DNA from: Cichorium intybus
Lineage: Eukaryota > Streptophyta > Magnoliopsida > Asterales > Asteraceae
Direction of reading: 5' to 3'
NCBI GenBank assembly: GCA_023525715.1
Contig: CM042016.1
Span: 85,156,882 to 85,220,881, forward strand
DNA length: 64,000 nt
Part shown: positions 38,762-58,739 of the stretch, piece by piece
Numbering within the stretch: the stretch's first letter is position 1
How the letters are laid out: every line of letters begins with the position of its first letter
Notes under the pieces: generated by a model
The model's database searches: none
What the model was told of the DNA's origin: nothing
Seen by the model: the letters and a program-made list of their open reading frames with translations, nothing else
Made by a program: the position numbers and the translations under genes

Positions 38762-41700
38762 ATGTCTTCTGCTGATCAATCCGCTCCCCACTCAAACTCC
38801 AGTGTTCCCTCTATCCTCTCACTGAGTTCCAAGGTTCAATTGAACGAGACAAACTACAATGACTGGATTAGAATTATCAAGATGGCTCTGAGGTACGAGA
38901 ACAAAGAGTATGTCCTCGAAACCGAGCTTATCGATATTGACCCTGAAACTGCTACTCCCGAGGAGATTGCCTCGTACCTAAAACATTCTGATGATGCGAC
39001 CAAAGTGGCTTGCATCATGATCGCCACAATGAACCCCGAATTGCAAAGGATATATGAAGACTACTGGCCCTTTGAGATGCACAAGGAGCTTGCGGAAAAG
39101 TTCCGCAAGCAAGAGCGCATCGAGAGGTGCGAGGTGGTCAAAGACTTCATGACCAGCAAACCTAAAGATGGAGAGTCCATCTGCGCTCATGTGCAAAGAA
39201 TGCAAGGTTACGTGGAGCGGCTTAGAAAGCTTGTGATGCCTGTACCTGAGGAGTTGGCAGTTGACATAGTGCTTAACTCCCTACCGAGTTCTTATGACCA
39301 GTTCAGGCTGGCTTATCATTTGAACAACAATCAGGCTAACCTGACTGAGTTGCATCGTATGCTTCGGGTTGCTGAGGATGGGATGAAGGGTAAAGGTGTA
39401 CCCTCGGTCAATCAGCCCGTTTTAGCCATTGGAAGTGGCAAAGGAAAGAAAAGGAAGGGCCTTCCTAAGCAAAATTGGAGGGAAAAGGTTCAGGTCGGGT
39501 CGTCCAGCAATGGCTCGAGAACCAAGTCTTCTCACATTCCTTGTGTAGCCAACCCCAATGAAAACGACTGTTTCTACTGCAAAGAGAAGGGCCATTGGAA
39601 GAGAAGCTACCCCAAATACTTGCAGGATGTCAAGGATGGGAAAGTAAAGCCATCGACAGCAGGTATATACACTATCTCTAAAAACTCACCATATTCTAAT
39701 TCTTGGGTCCTTGATACAGGATGTGGTTTTCACATTTGTTCTGATCTGCAGGGCCTAAAGGAAAGCAGGGAGGTGGAACACGGTAGACTGAACCTGATCA
39801 TCGGCAATAGGAGATCGTCCCCTGTTACCAAGATCGGCGTTTATAGTTTAGTGCTTAGTAGTGATGTTAGCTTGGAGTTATTTAATTGTTGCTATTCGCC
39901 AGAAATGGCAAGAAACATTATTTCATTTCACGCTTTGTTCAGACAAGGATTTCAATTTTCTTTTGACAATAAAATTGGTTCGATTTTTGTTTTCAAAAAT
40001 GGTATTTTGATTTTTACTGCTTATCCTTGTGATGGTGTGTATGAAACTGTTGAATGTGTTGACAATTTAGGACATAGTGTAAATTATATTGATTCTACTA
40101 GTGGTGTAGAAAAGGCATGTCTGTGGCATAGTCGGCTCGGGCACATCAGCAAGAAACGCATCGCCCAACTCCAAAAGGATGGAGTGTTGGAATCATTCGA
40201 CCTCAGGTCGGATGATGTATGTGAATCTTGTCTGTTGGGCAAGATGACTAAATCACCTTTCAAAGGGTCTTTTGAAAGACGTGAGGGTCTGCTGGACATC
40301 ATTCACACGGATGTGTGTGGTCCATTCAGATAAACCACAAAGGATGGCACGCGGTTCTACGTGACCTTTACCGACGATTTTAGTAGATACGGTTATATCT
40401 ACTTGATCAAGCACAAGTCGGACACCTTTGAAAAGTTCAAAAAGTTTAAGAACGAGGTAGAGAATCAATTAGGCAGGAAGATAAAGATGCTCAGGTCCGA
40501 CAGAGGCGGAGAGTATCTAAGTATCGAGTTCCTAGACTATCTAAAGGAATGCGGAATAGTTTAGCAGTTGACACCTCCCAGGACACCACAGTTGAACGGT
40601 ATTGCGGAGAGGCGCAACTGAACCCTGTTGGACATGGTTCGTTCCATGATGAGTCGAGCTTCACTTCCCATTCACTTCTGGGGGTATGCCTTAGAGACTG
40701 CCGCCCATATCCTCATTCTTGTCCCTACTAAAAAGGTTGCTAAAACACCTCATGAAATGTGGACGGGGAAAGTTCCCTCGTTGGCACATATCAAAGTTTG
40801 GGGTTGTGAGGCTTTCGTTAGACGAGAGACTCAAGACAAACTCGCAGAAAGAAGCGAAAGGTGTTTCTTCCTTGGTTATCCTAAACAGTCCTTTGTATAT
40901 CTATTCTACAGCCGAGCGAGGACGTGGTCTTTGTAGCTAGACGAGCGGTCTTTCGAGAGAGAGAGCTCATATTCAAAGAGGACAGTGGGAGTACCATTGA
41001 TCTGGAAGAAATTCAAGAGTCATCAGATGACGCAACCTTAGGAGAAACTAGCAACCAACATGAGGAAGAAGTTCCTGTTGGTCCGACAGATGTATCATTA
41101 CCTCTTAGGCGTTCCGGTAGGGTTAGCATGCCACCCGAGTTTTATGGGTTCAATATAACTTCGGATGGGGACACGTTTGTCAGTGATAGGACACTGATAA
41201 ATTTGGATGAACCAGCTAACTACCAGGAAGCAGTGGCAGGCCCTGAGTCTGCCAAGTGGAAAGAGGCCATGGATAGCGAGATCAAGTCCATGTATGACAA
41301 TCAAGTTTGGAACTTGGTTGACAACGTACCGGGTCGAAAGACAGTCGGGTGCAAATGGATCTTCAAGAAGAAGACCGACATGGACGGAAAGGTACACACT
41401 TTCAAGGCAAGACTGGTTGCGAAGGGCTTTACTCAAACCCCAGGGATTGACTATGACGAGACCTTTTCACCAGTAGCCAAGATAAAGTCTATTAGGATTA
41501 TGCTGGCCATAGCTGCATTTCATGACTATGAAATTTGGAAGATGGACGTCAAAACCGCTTTCCTTAATGGAAAGTTGACTGAGGATGTTTACAAGAATCA
41601 GCCAGAGGGTTTTGTCGATGCAAAGTATCCTAATAACTTGTGTAAGGTTGAGAGATCAATCTACGGATTGAAGCAAGCTTCTCGCAGCTGGAATCTTTGT

Positions 41701-42792
41701 TTCCAAGAGAAAGTCAAAGAGTTTGGCTTCTCTAGGAGCGAGGATGAGTCCTGTGTATATGTCAAGGCTAGTGGGAGTATAGTCACCTTTCTGGTGCTGT
41801 ATGTCGATGACATACTGCTCATGGGAAACAATATTCCAACCTTGCAAGATGTCAAGGCTTGGCTTGGGAAATGTTTCGCCATGAAGGACCTAGGAGAGGC
41901 TGCCTATATTCTCGGGATAAGAATATTGAGAGATAGGAAGAAGAGACTAATTGGACTTAGTCAGGGTACATACTTGGAAAAGGTACTGAAAATGTTTAGT
42001 ATGGAAAATTCCAAGAAGGGAGAGCTACCTATCCAAAGTAATGCAAAGTTGAGTAAGACTCAAAGTCCGAGTACAGACGAAGAAATAGCTGAAATGAGTC
42101 GGGTACCTTACGCTTCGGCTGTAGGATCGATCATGTACGCTATGACGTGTACTCGCCCTGACGTGGCCTTTGCTTTAAGCATGGTCAGTTGGTACCAGGG
42201 TAACCCTGGAAGGGCGCATTGGATAGCTGTGAAAAATATACTCAAGTACCTGCGAAGGACCAAGAACATGGTGTTAGTCCTCGGTGGCAGTGATACCTTG
42301 AGAGTTGAAGGATATACAGATGCCAGTTTTCAGACGGATAGAGACAGTGGTCGGTCTCAGTCAGGCTGGGTATTCCTTTTGAACGGTGGAGCAGTTACTT
42401 GGAAAAGTTCCAAGCAAGAAACAGTGGCTGATTCTACGTGCGAATTAGAGTACATAGCAGCAAGTGAAGCGTCAAAGGAAGCGGCTTGGCTGAAGAACTT
42501 TATCGGTGACCTTGGAGTAGTCCCGAGTATTCAGGAGCCCTTGGAATTGTTCTGCGATAACGAAGGTGCGGTCGCCTTGACAAAGGAACAGCGAGATCAT
42601 GGAAAGTCCAGACATATCGACAGAAAGTACCACTACATCAGACATAGGGTAGAAGAAGGTCACCTCCTTGTAAAGAGGGTATCATCGGAAGATAATCCTG
42701 CAGATCCCTTGACAAAGGCTCTGAGTAGGATTAAGCATAATCAGCATGCTAGGAGCATTAGATTAAGAGATGATATAAGTTTTTGTAATTAG
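38762..42792 (+). pseudogene. C2 gag-pol polyprotein, multiply broken
   Basis: ATG at 38762. Gag contains LNSLPSSYDQF and a zinc knuckle CFYCKEKGHWKRSY in which the last Cys is Tyr. Then come the protease-like motif VLDTGCGFH, pre-integrase LWHSRLGHIS and CESCLLGK, integrase HTDVCGP / SDRGGEY / TPQLNGIAERR, reverse transcriptase MDVKTAFLNGKL and YVDDILLMG, and RNase H with ADSTCELEY and CDNEGAVALTKE. In-frame stops end the frame at 40333 (TAA), 40564 (TAG) and near 40621 (TGA). A frameshift near 40900-40924 moves the remainder into the next frame, which is then open to 42792. Protein order is standard Copia. The protease motif has Cys in DTGC where DTGA/DSGA is usual. Confidence 0.93.
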
Positions 42793-43638
42793 ATAGGTTT
42801 TGAAACTTGTAACAATGTTGTTGTATTTGACTTTTGTGATTTAATAATGGAGATTTATTAATGAATAATGGTTTACGAATTTTGTCAAAATATATCATTA
42901 TGTTTCATTTTGCATGTTTTACTTCCTGAATAATTGGATTATTCAAATATCCACAGTCGCTCATGCTTTTAGGGAGTAAGTATGAAGCAAGGCTGTCATG
43001 AATTAGTTGTAGATTGTCTAAGGAGTTAGACATTGCAATAAGATTGCTGCAACATTCATGAGTACTTGGAAATAGAGATTTGAGTATTGGATAAACCCGC
43101 GCTCAATGGATTGCTTCATGGATTACATCACGAGCAATATTGAGACGATAATATCTTTTGATCTTTAAGCTAAGACATATGAGTTATGATTTACTAGGCG
43201 GTTGTTCATTGATAATACGAAAACGCATCCGTAACTCGGTGTTATAAAACGCGTTGTTGTGAATAATTTGTCTGGTAAAAGACATAAGTATATGAGTCAA
43301 AAGTTTATTCGTCCCTTGACCCTAACGGGGAACAGATATCTGTAGGTCTCTCGATGATTTTGAAGTTGACTAAAATGGTTGGCCAACCGGGACTAAATTG
43401 GTAGTCTAAGAGTCCTATGCAAATCGGAAATCGAGGAACAGTGAATCAGACCAGATTGATTTTATCCATGTCTTGAGTCTGAAAAAATATCTTGTTGGAC
43501 GGAGGATCATTTGATCACTTATCTTTGGACAGAACTGACTAAGTCAGATTTTCGCAATGGTTTCTAGGAAGCTTAAGGTGCTGGTTAGTTAGAGACTAAA
43601 TTGGTAATTATAGTCATAGACTTATCCAAGTGGGAGAC

Positions 43639-44523
<885 letters not shown>

Positions 44524-44528
44524 TCACA

Positions 44529-48514
<3,986 letters not shown>

Positions 48515-48588
<74 letters not shown>
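48515..48588. repeat. (TA)n between element B and Copia C3
   Basis: 74 bp of TA. Confidence 0.97.
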
Positions 48589-48590
<2 letters not shown>

Positions 48591-48957
48591 TCCCGTATTT
48601 GATCCAAAATAATATCAATCACACAAAAGCTCAATTGGTGCGGAAATCCAATTGAAACATAATCAATAAGTATGAATAAGATGAAGTAAAACACGAATCA
48701 AAAGATCAAATGCACTCGTTTGTATTGATTGAAAACGACTAGTACAATGATAACTACACAAGCAACTCGATACCAACCTTGCTACCCTTCATGATTTCGG
48801 TCGGTCAACCGTAAACACGCTTACCAATCACCTATTTATACTAACTACACAAGCCTAGCCTATTACATAATAAGCCCAAGTACATAACTAGCCCAAAAAG
48901 CCCAAAACATCTAAAGACCAAATATGAAAGCATAAACGACCAAAATAGGGGCCAACA
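48585..48957 (-). repeat. 3' LTR of C3
   Basis: Plus strand TATAAGTCCCGTA...GGGGCCAACA. The terminal TG is changed to TA at the microsatellite edge. Confidence 0.88.
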
Positions 48958-48989
48958 ATCTCCCCCTTGGTTTGTTGCTTTGTTTTCTT

Positions 48990-49400
48990 TTAAAGATCGA
49001 GGTCTGGAAGATTCATTTCCGCTCGTGCCAATGCTCCAGCCCAATAACCTCTTTCTTCAATCCTTATAGCAGTTCCAGTGAATGGCTTAGCAAAAACTTG
49101 AAACAGATGATTCTCACACACAATTTGCATACTAGCAAGATTCTTGATTTCATGCTCACCAAACATCAGCAAATCGTTTGGCTTAATCAGACGAATCTGA
49201 TTATCTCCAAGCTTGATCACAGCAGTGTGAGATGTGGGGCCAAATGCCCAAAACTCCATGTTGTGAAGAGAACCATCTAGGAGCAGTTTGGTGATGGGAG
49301 TGACCTTGAGTTTGTCAGTAGCAGGCAGTAAACATTCTTGATCCGTTTGCCTGTATGCGGATCTCAGACGCCCATGAGCTTGTTGGTGAATGTGTTGGCA
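48990..49400 (-). CDS. Unidentified 3'-proximal reading frame of C3
   Basis: From the ATG at 49259 the frame encodes 89 residues (MEFWAFGPTSHTAVIKLGDN...) with LIKPNDLLMFGEHEIKNLAS, VFAKPFTGTAIRIEERGYWA and a C-terminus LARAEMNLPDLDL. It stays open upstream to about 49400 without an ATG (ATDKLKVTPITKLLLDGSLH). It lies between the pol deletion and the polypurine tract, 20 bases from the tract. I do not recognise the family. It may be an extra gene downstream of pol, a captured host fragment, or part of the gag/pol of this lineage. Confidence 0.45.
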   Translation of the reverse strand, partial: CQHIHQQAHGRLRSAYRQTDQECLLPATDKLKVTPITKLLLDGSLHNMEFWAFGPTSHTAVIKLGDNQIRLIKPNDLLMFGEHEIKNLASMQIVCENHLFQVFAKPFTGTAIRIEERGYWAGALARAEMNLPDLDL

Positions 49401-50460
49401 GTCTTTTAATAAGTTTTACACAATTTTCATTGCTGCTTCTTTTGTGTATCATTGGCATCTTTTGGAGGAGTTCTTATACAATTTTCATTGATGCTCCTTA
49501 GGCTTTTAAACATGTTAGCACATTGACCTCTTTTAAGGTCTCTATATGGGCTAATTTTGTGCCTCCTTTTCATTTAATCCTAATGACCCTTATGACATGT
49601 AAGCACATTGGCCTCTTTTAGCCTAAACCAAATAGTATTTTAGTGTGGGTTGTGACAATTGGACACACTCAACAGACCAAGATAGTATACTAAAAGTTTC
49701 TCTCAGACCCAAACCTTTGTGAAAGCCATGTTTGATAAACCATGTACGTAGTGGAAATTGGGTAGACACTGATTCTCAGACAAAATCACTTTCACAACAA
49801 CTTGAAGTATAATAAACTTTTAAGTTCATGATGACAGTACATGAACTAGATATGCAACCACAATAAGCATTAATAATCCTTAAACAAACACTAGACCTTC
49901 TATGTAGCATTTCAATTCTAGTTATTTCATTCTGCAACATATATGAATTCTGTTTGACTCGAAAACAGCCATAGTTATGTTCATGCATATCATTTACCAA
50001 ACAGGGTTAACTGACAATTAAAGCAGGATTGGACGATGTGCAGCACAAAAATAAGTTTTTTAATTCTATTTTCTAATTTTTATGTTATTTTTCATTTTAT
50101 AAGCACATGTAAAGATATTACTTTTTGTAATTTTGAATTTTATAATTTTTTTTTTGAATTTTAAGAAAACATCTATCCCCCTAAAATTGTGCACGGAAGA
50201 GAGATAAAAAAGAATAAAATAGAAATTTGTCATGAAACAAAAAAAATCAGAAAACATTCAATAAGCACACTAGACCAAGATCAGATAGAAGAGATTAGAA
50301 AGATCAAACCGTATATCTGCAATTGAAGAGCCTTGAATAATTTTCAATATAAGTGAACACCATTTCTTTTCCCGTAATGGACACATTCTCTCTATAAGGA
50401 TTTTAGTTGATTACAGAAGAGAGATGTTATGTGTATAGAGCAGCCATTACCAACAAACTG
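49401..50460. other. C3 interior without recognisable genes
   Basis: Low-complexity and AT-rich sequence where protease to RNase H would be expected. Reads as deletion plus decay; CACATTGRCCTCTTTTA recurs near 49521 and 49606. Confidence 0.6.
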
Positions 50461-51913
50461 AGGTTTGATGATATACCTCCATGGTCACTCCTGCACACAA
50501 TGCAGGATCAGTTGCTTTTAGGAACCCAGTCCATCTTGTAACTGGGTCAGCCACTACTGTCTGAGCATTTTACTTGCTCCCATGCCATGTCCTGTTCATC
50601 AAGAATAGAATTTGATGATTTAGCAGAGCAGTTTGAAGGTTTAGAACTACTCCCTTTGGGCACCCATTGATAATTTGGTCTTGATCTCTTCTTGGTTGAC
50701 CGATAGGATGCTCCAACACTTGACTTGGGAGCAGGACTTCCTTTTGACTTTGGCCTGTATTGCCAGTGGGAACTGAATGAGGATCCTTAAGATGACATTG
50801 ATTTCACTGAGTTTTATTTCATAGAGCCATCTCTTGGATTGATCCATTTCTTCTTTTGTGCTTGTGTCCTTGCTATAGCTACATTCCAGTCACCATCCCT
50901 TGAGTGAGACCTTGAGAGATTTCTTTTGATGGATCTCCCTCTTGGCATAATGTTCTGGTTTTGAGAATGATAGGGAGTGTAAGTGTGTTGTGGGCAGTTT
51001 CTGGCTATGTGTCCAGGAGTTCCACAATTGTAGCATGTTTGTCTTTTCAGAATAGCATGATGTGAAGTAGATCCTGATCCAGAAGTAGATGGCTTCTGAG
51101 AACTTCCACAACTACACGCACAAGTAGTTGCTGGTTGCATAGGTTTCTTTGGCTTAAATTTATCAAAGGCCAGAATGTTTGAGCTATTAACAGCATCATC
51201 ACCCCATTCTGAACAACTGGCAGGTTCAGTGCTCTGTCCCGTATAGGCAGTGGATGTGGTTCTAGATGGTGTGACAGAGAAATTCTTTTCAGAATTGGAC
51301 TTTTCATCATCCTCTCTTGCCTCATCTGCACACTCAACAAGAACATCAGTATAGTCTAACATAACTTCTCAGCCTGGCTGGATTTTTCAGCGACAAATAT
51401 ATCGTTTAAATCAAGGGGTGGGGTACAATTATAAATAAATGGAGGTGGAACACTTTTGTACCCAAGACCCTGGTTTTCATCCCATTTAATCTGAGATTCG
51501 ATCATCAACTTAACTATCGCTCTTGACCCTTCGAATTTTTTGAAAATAAAACATTTTTCTTGAAGTCTAGCTTTCAAAGAATCACGCTCGGTAGTCAATT
51601 TGATGATATCCTCTTTAGCAAATCTGAGATGACAACTCTTTATGCTGTATTCGTCCTATATTTTGTTAAAACCGCTTATTTTCGCTTCCAGTTTTTCTTG
51701 TAGAGGTTTTATTTTCTTTTTAAGATTATAATCTAAATTTTCAAGTTCAAAAACTTCTCTAAGAAGATTTTTGTTCAATTCGCGATATTTATTAATTTTA
51801 GCTTCACAGTCCGAACAGCATGAATTTTCGCACGAGTCTTTTGTTACGGAGGTCATTTTTAAATTGTTTAAATTAATACAAACCAAGGTGTTTTTGGAAA
51901 TCAATGAAGTCAA
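50460..51913 (-). pseudogene. C3 gag remnant with zinc knuckle
   Basis: Reverse strand. A Cys-containing coiled-coil-like N-terminal part (51913-51656, CSDCEAKINKYRELNKNLLR) is followed by 51598-51356 with IKWDENQGLGYKSVPPPFIY, then 51362-50814 with a Ser-rich stretch and a zinc knuckle CYNCGTPGHIARNC (C-X2-C-X4-H-X4-C), and finally a decayed tail (50810-50470) with stops. Adjacent frames overlap or are separated by stops, so gag is not functional as read. The protein order resembles gag of larger Copia lineages. Confidence 0.75.
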
Positions 51914-52451
51914 CGGCTGTTTAATGAAAACTCAAGTTTGACCACGAGCTTTGACCGAAAACTCCAATTTCTGATCGAAAACCTTGATGTTTACCGAAAT
52001 CCTTGAGATTTGACCAATGTTATCTAAATCCTCCAGTTTGACTTTTGCGTTGACCCAAAACCACTATCTTGACCGACAACTTTGTCTGTTGACCAAGTGT
52101 TGACGGAACCATAGTTTTCGGTTGAAATTGGCCGAAATGCCCTCTTATTGACTGAGGTTTGACCGAAACCTTGTCTTTGACCTAAATGATGACCGAAAAC
52201 TACTTTTTCCGCCGAAATCCTTTGTGTTTCTCCACCGAAATCGACAAAAACTGGAAATTCCTTAGATTTCGAGATTTTACAAGATTTGATTTGTTGTTTC
52301 CAATCTAAAGGACTGATGAACACGATGAAGATTTGAACACCTTAAACATTATCACGAAGAACAACAACCACGAAATCCAAACAAAAACTTCAAAATTTTG
52401 ATAATTTTCTTGAACAAATGATTGATACCAAAACAATAAAATTGTTTTCAA

Positions 52452-52464
52452 GCTCTGATACCAA
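52452..52464 (-). promoter_or_regulatory. Primer-binding site of C3
   Basis: Reverse-strand TTGGTATCAGAGC adjoining the LTR edge at 52466. Confidence 0.88.
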
Positions 52465-52465
52465 T

Positions 52466-52838
52466 TGTAAGTCCCGTATTCGATCTAAAACAATATCAAT
52501 CACACAAAAGCTCAATTGGTGTGGAAATCCAATTGAAAAATAATCAAGAAGTATAAATTAGATGAAGTAAAACACAAATCAAAAGATTAAATGCACTCGT
52601 TTGTATTGATTGGAAACGACTAGTACAATGATCAATCACACACACTAGCAACTCGATACCAACCTTGCTACCCTTCACGATTTCGGTTGGTCAAACCTAA
52701 ACACACCTACCAATCACCTATTTATACTAACTACACAAGCCTAGCCCATTACATAATAAGCCCAAGCACATAACTAAACCAACAAGCCCAAAACATCTAA
52801 AGACCAAATATGAAAGCATAAACCACCAAAAAACGGCC

Positions 52839-52843
<5 letters not shown>
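52466..52843 (-). repeat. 5' LTR of C3
   Basis: Plus strand TGTAAGTCCCGTA...GGCCCAACA; near copy of 48585-48957. Confidence 0.9.

Positions 52844-52920
<77 letters not shown>
52844..52920. repeat. (TA)n right of C3
   Basis: About 77 bp of TA with a TTT interruption at its right edge, closing the nested block in the G2 3' LTR. Confidence 0.95.
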
Positions 52921-52921
<1 letters not shown>

Positions 52922-53310
52922 TGATTAATTTATTTATTTATAATTGCTATCGAGATTAGCAATAGCGGAAGATGAGAAACATATGTTGATAATGAGATTT
53001 GAGAGAAGAGTTGGAGATTACTCACTAAGCTTTTTATAAGCTTACACTTAACTCTTATGTTGTTTTGCAGGTATCTGTAGCTATGATAGAGGAAGACATG
53101 TGATAAAGAGAGACGGACAACTTAGAGCCTGTCCTTTTGTCATGTTGTATTTTTATTTGTAATGTCTGGTCTATGTTGTATGGACCTTTTGTGTAATTAA
53201 TCATGTTTATAACATACTGTTTCCATGTTTTGAGTATAAGTATGCCCATTTTAATGTGTTATTGTTAGAAAATTTGTGGATGTAGCTTGTATGAGAAACC
53301 GGGTGTTACA
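52921..53310 (+). repeat. 3' LTR of G2, last segment
   Basis: It resumes with AATTGCTA..GAGATTAGCAATAG and continues as in the left LTR (GGACAACTTAGAGCCTGTCC) to GGTGTTACA, followed by the TSD CAGGT. Confidence 0.88.
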
Positions 53311-53315
53311 CAGGT

Positions 53316-53640
53316 AGGCACGGGTGGGTTGATAGGATCAAGAAGGGCATGAACCTGCAGTCGACAAAAAGTTAATGGCAAAGTTTGACTTTTTTATAGT
53401 GAAAAGAATATAAACAAATTTTATTTGTTGTAAAAAGTACCTTTTTCCCTCTAGATTTCACACAGCTGGTACCTTTTTCCCATTTTCAATAAAGAAAATT
53501 ACAGTGTCAGGAACGTGTACATAAATATTTTATTTCTTTTAAAATAGAAGCCTATGAGTTTCTTTTAAGTCATAACTTTTTTTTCAAATTTGCCCTTATG
53601 TGTGAATTTTAAGAAAAAGAAATTATTGCGTTGATTACAT
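53316..53640. other. CACTA interior between G2 and the TNP2 remnant
   Basis: AT-rich, with CCTTTTTCCCTCTAGATTTC and a similar CCTTTTTCCCATTTTC repeat. No gene seen; it may be an intron of the transposase gene. Confidence 0.4.
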
Positions 53641-54945
53641 CATGGATCATCTTCTGATTCATTTGCCATATGAAGCCAAGATTGCAGGTCCACCTCAATA
53701 CATGTGGATGTTCCCTTATGAGAGGTAACAAAAATAATAAATCTTTGAAACATTTTCTAATTGTGATGAGTCTAAATACTTAACATTCTTATAGAAAAAT
53801 GAGTACTTTAAAAGGATTCATTAAGAACAAAGCTCGTCTAGAAGGATGTATTACTAAGAGATACGTAGACAATGAATGCTTCACTTTTTGTTCTATGTAT
53901 TTGAATGACGTTGACACGCTTCTCAATAAGGTTAAGCGCAATAATGAAATGCTGGATAGCGGTGGTGAAATTTCTGTTTTCTCATGCAAAAAGAGCCTAT
54001 TAGGTAGTCCAAAAGCATTTGTTTTGAGTGAAAATGAATTGAAGAAAATTCATACATATATTTTAAACAATTGCAATGAAATAGAAGAACTAATAAAGTA
54101 AGCGATTCTTTTCCTATAATGATATTTATCATTTTTTTTCTTTACCTTACGATAACATTTACTAGTTTTTTTAACTTTTTAGTTCACACAAAGTTGAACT
54201 AGAGGATGAAAACTATAACAATGTAAATGAACATCATGACAAACGATTTGCATCATGGCTTCGACAACGTGTAAGAACTGCATTTTATGTCTATTTTTTA
54301 CAAAATTTGATATAGGAGTTTTAAACACTGGTTAACCAATATATCATATGTTTTTATATTTAGGTTAATTCTTGTACACAATCATTTGAATACGAATATC
54401 GTATATTATCGCATCGGCCATCATGTTCTGTCAACAAATATAGTGGATATGTGGTTAACGGGTATAGGTTCCACAAACAAAGTCGTGAGAAGAATAGGAC
54501 AACTCAAAATAGTGGATTTGTAGTGCAAGGTTGTCATGGAGAAAACATTATTGATTTTTATGGGATATTACAAGAAGTGTTAGAAATTGAATACTTGGGT
54601 GAAAATAAAACCGTGTTGATATTCAAGTGTGACTTGTTTATGGTCGGTGATAGGAATGGGATACAATTTGACAAAGAATATGGAGTTCGAAGTGTAAATG
54701 CGTCAAGAAAATGGTACATGGATCAACCATACATACTTGCATCATAAGCCAAACAAGTATTTTATGGACCTAATTTGAAATTGGGAAACAATTGGTATGT
54801 GGTTCAAAGTAGTACCCCTCGTGCATTGTATGATGTTAATGTATATATAGAAGAAGTACTTCAAGAACAAGAGCCACCACGTTTAAACCTAACTGTTGAT
54901 TTGAATATAGATCAACTGTCCCATTGGATATGGTCGATGCCTTAA
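53641..54945 (+). pseudogene. CACTA transposase TNP2, C-terminal part only
   Basis: TNP2-type transposases cut and move CACTA elements. 53642-53725 encodes MDHLLIHLPYEAKIAGPPQY, the start of the conserved C-terminal DUF4218 region. 53799-54100 continues it (TLKGFIKNKARLEGCITKRY, FVLSENELKKIHTYILNNCN). After two short introns, 54364-54747 encodes the DUF4216 region with DFYGILQEVLEIEYLG and VLIFKCDLF. A TAA at 54745-54747 interrupts the frame, which then continues as AKQVFYGPNLKLGNNWYVVQ to about 54945. The N-terminal catalytic portion is absent from the whole element. Confidence 0.8.
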
Positions 54946-55737
54946 CTGTTACATTGCATGATATAACTCAAAAAGCATGTACAAATGAGAGTACATCAAG
55001 AACAAGGATCCATTCTTAGTAGAGGTAATTATTTTTTTATGCTAAAATTGATAATGAATAAATTCTCCAACAAAATAAGGTTTTAAATTAATTTGCTAAC
55101 AGGTGCAATGGAAGACAAATAAAATGGTAACAAAAGAATAAAAGTTTAGCCTTTCTACTCTTCTTCAAGTTTAGAACAAAAGTTTAAAATAAAAGACTTG
55201 GTTACTAGTCAGTGACATATTTAGTTTAGAGTTCATTAATAATTGCATCCCGTAAGCATTACATAGTTTATGTTATTGTGACCTAGTAACTTTTTACATA
55301 GTATTATAAGTATCACCTTTTACTTTAGTTTTCACCATAATGCTTTCTTTCAAGAAGACTAAAGAATTGAGACTATCAAATGAAGAAGATAGAGACATTA
55401 CCCAATATTGTCAAGAAACAAAACAAGTTTTCTCATTCTCAAACTAGGATGAAAAACACACGACATTCTATTCATGATCGATTGCCAAGTCCATCTATTT
55501 CAACTTCTCGTAATAAACAAAAGATATACTCTTTAAGTACGTAATCATTCAAATTGTATTTCTATTCATGATCGATTGCCAAGTCCATCTATTTCAACTT
55601 CTCGTAAGAAACAAAAGATATACTCTGTAAGTCCATAATCATTCAAATTGTATATTATTTTGGATTTCCATTTTCCATAATATGTTGCTATTTTTGCTAT
55701 TGTTTTAACATCATATTTGTAATGTTATTGTTAGGTT
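54946..55737. other. Spacer between TNP2 and TNP1-like remnants
   Basis: AT-rich with no gene. It includes a 94-bp tandem duplication (about 55465-55655) with TTCATGATCGATTGCCAAGT in each copy. Confidence 0.6.
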
Positions 55738-57900
<2,163 letters not shown>

Positions 57901-58369
57901 GTATGTTGATTTAAATTGAAGTTAACGACATCCATATTCTTAATGAATTGGATTTTCTTCTGGTTTTGTAGTGATCTACATCTTGGGGCATATGGTTGGA
58001 GAGACACACACATTTTCATTTCTTTTGGTACTTATTACATATAAAGAATGTTATGTTATCATTGGTATTATGGTTCAGTGATCTTACCGATATAAAGTTG
58101 ATATAATATGTTTCATTTTAGTAATTGCAATTTTGAATGCTATATGAGTAAATATATAGAATGTTATATTATTATCGGTTTTATGGTTAAGATATACTTA
58201 TAAATTGTTAATATAATTTATTTGGGTTTTTATGTATTGTTTCCCTATTCAAATCTTGTTGTGTTTGGAAAAGAATCGCAATCAGCATCAAAATTGGAAT
58301 TGGAATCGGAACCGAAATCAGAACTGGAATAGGAGTGGAAAGAGGCAACCCAAATGTCTTTTTCTTGTA

Positions 58370-58696
58370 TGTTCATAATTAGTGACTATTTTTTGGTCGC
58401 TAACAATAAATAATTAGTGACAACTTTTCTTGATCTCTAACAATAGATAATTAGTGACCACAAATTTGGTCACTAAATGTATAAACTAGTGATGATTTTC
58501 AATTATTATTGACTAATTTTAGTGACAAAATAAGTCGTCACTGATATAGTGACCATTACACTTTACTCACTATATAGTGACCACTTATATATTTTGGTCA
58601 CTATTCAAATTTAGTGACGGACCTATAATGATGAAATGTGACCACCAATATTTTAGTCACTAAATCCTTTAGTGACTACTCTTTCTACTAATAGTG
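58370..58696. repeat. CACTA right terminus and subterminal repeats
   Basis: About 15 copies of TAGTGACCA/TTGGTCACTA-like motifs ending CTTTCTACTAATAGTG, the inverted counterpart of the left end. Confidence 0.75.
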
Positions 58697-58739
58697 ACCA
58701 CTTTGTTTTTGTTAATAAATGTTATAACTCGAATGTATA

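Larger units (their letters stand above)
48585..52843 (-). mobile_element. Copia retrotransposon C3, reverse strand, pol deleted
   Basis: Direct terminal repeats of about 375 bp (48585-48957 and 52466-52843) read on the reverse strand TGTTGGSCC...GGGACTTACA. The reverse-strand primer site TTGGTATCAGAGC lies at 52452-52464 and the polypurine tract CCAAGGGGGAGAT at 48958-48970, fixing the orientation. Only gag and a short 3' reading frame remain; integrase, RT and RNase H are absent. The outer flanks are TA tracts, so the TSD is probably ATATA but cannot be told from the repeat. Confidence 0.88.

Noticed and set aside
58697..58699. Target-site duplication for the 32-kb CACTA
   Set aside because: The flanking triplets are ATT (left) and ACC (right); they do not match, so I do not claim a TSD.
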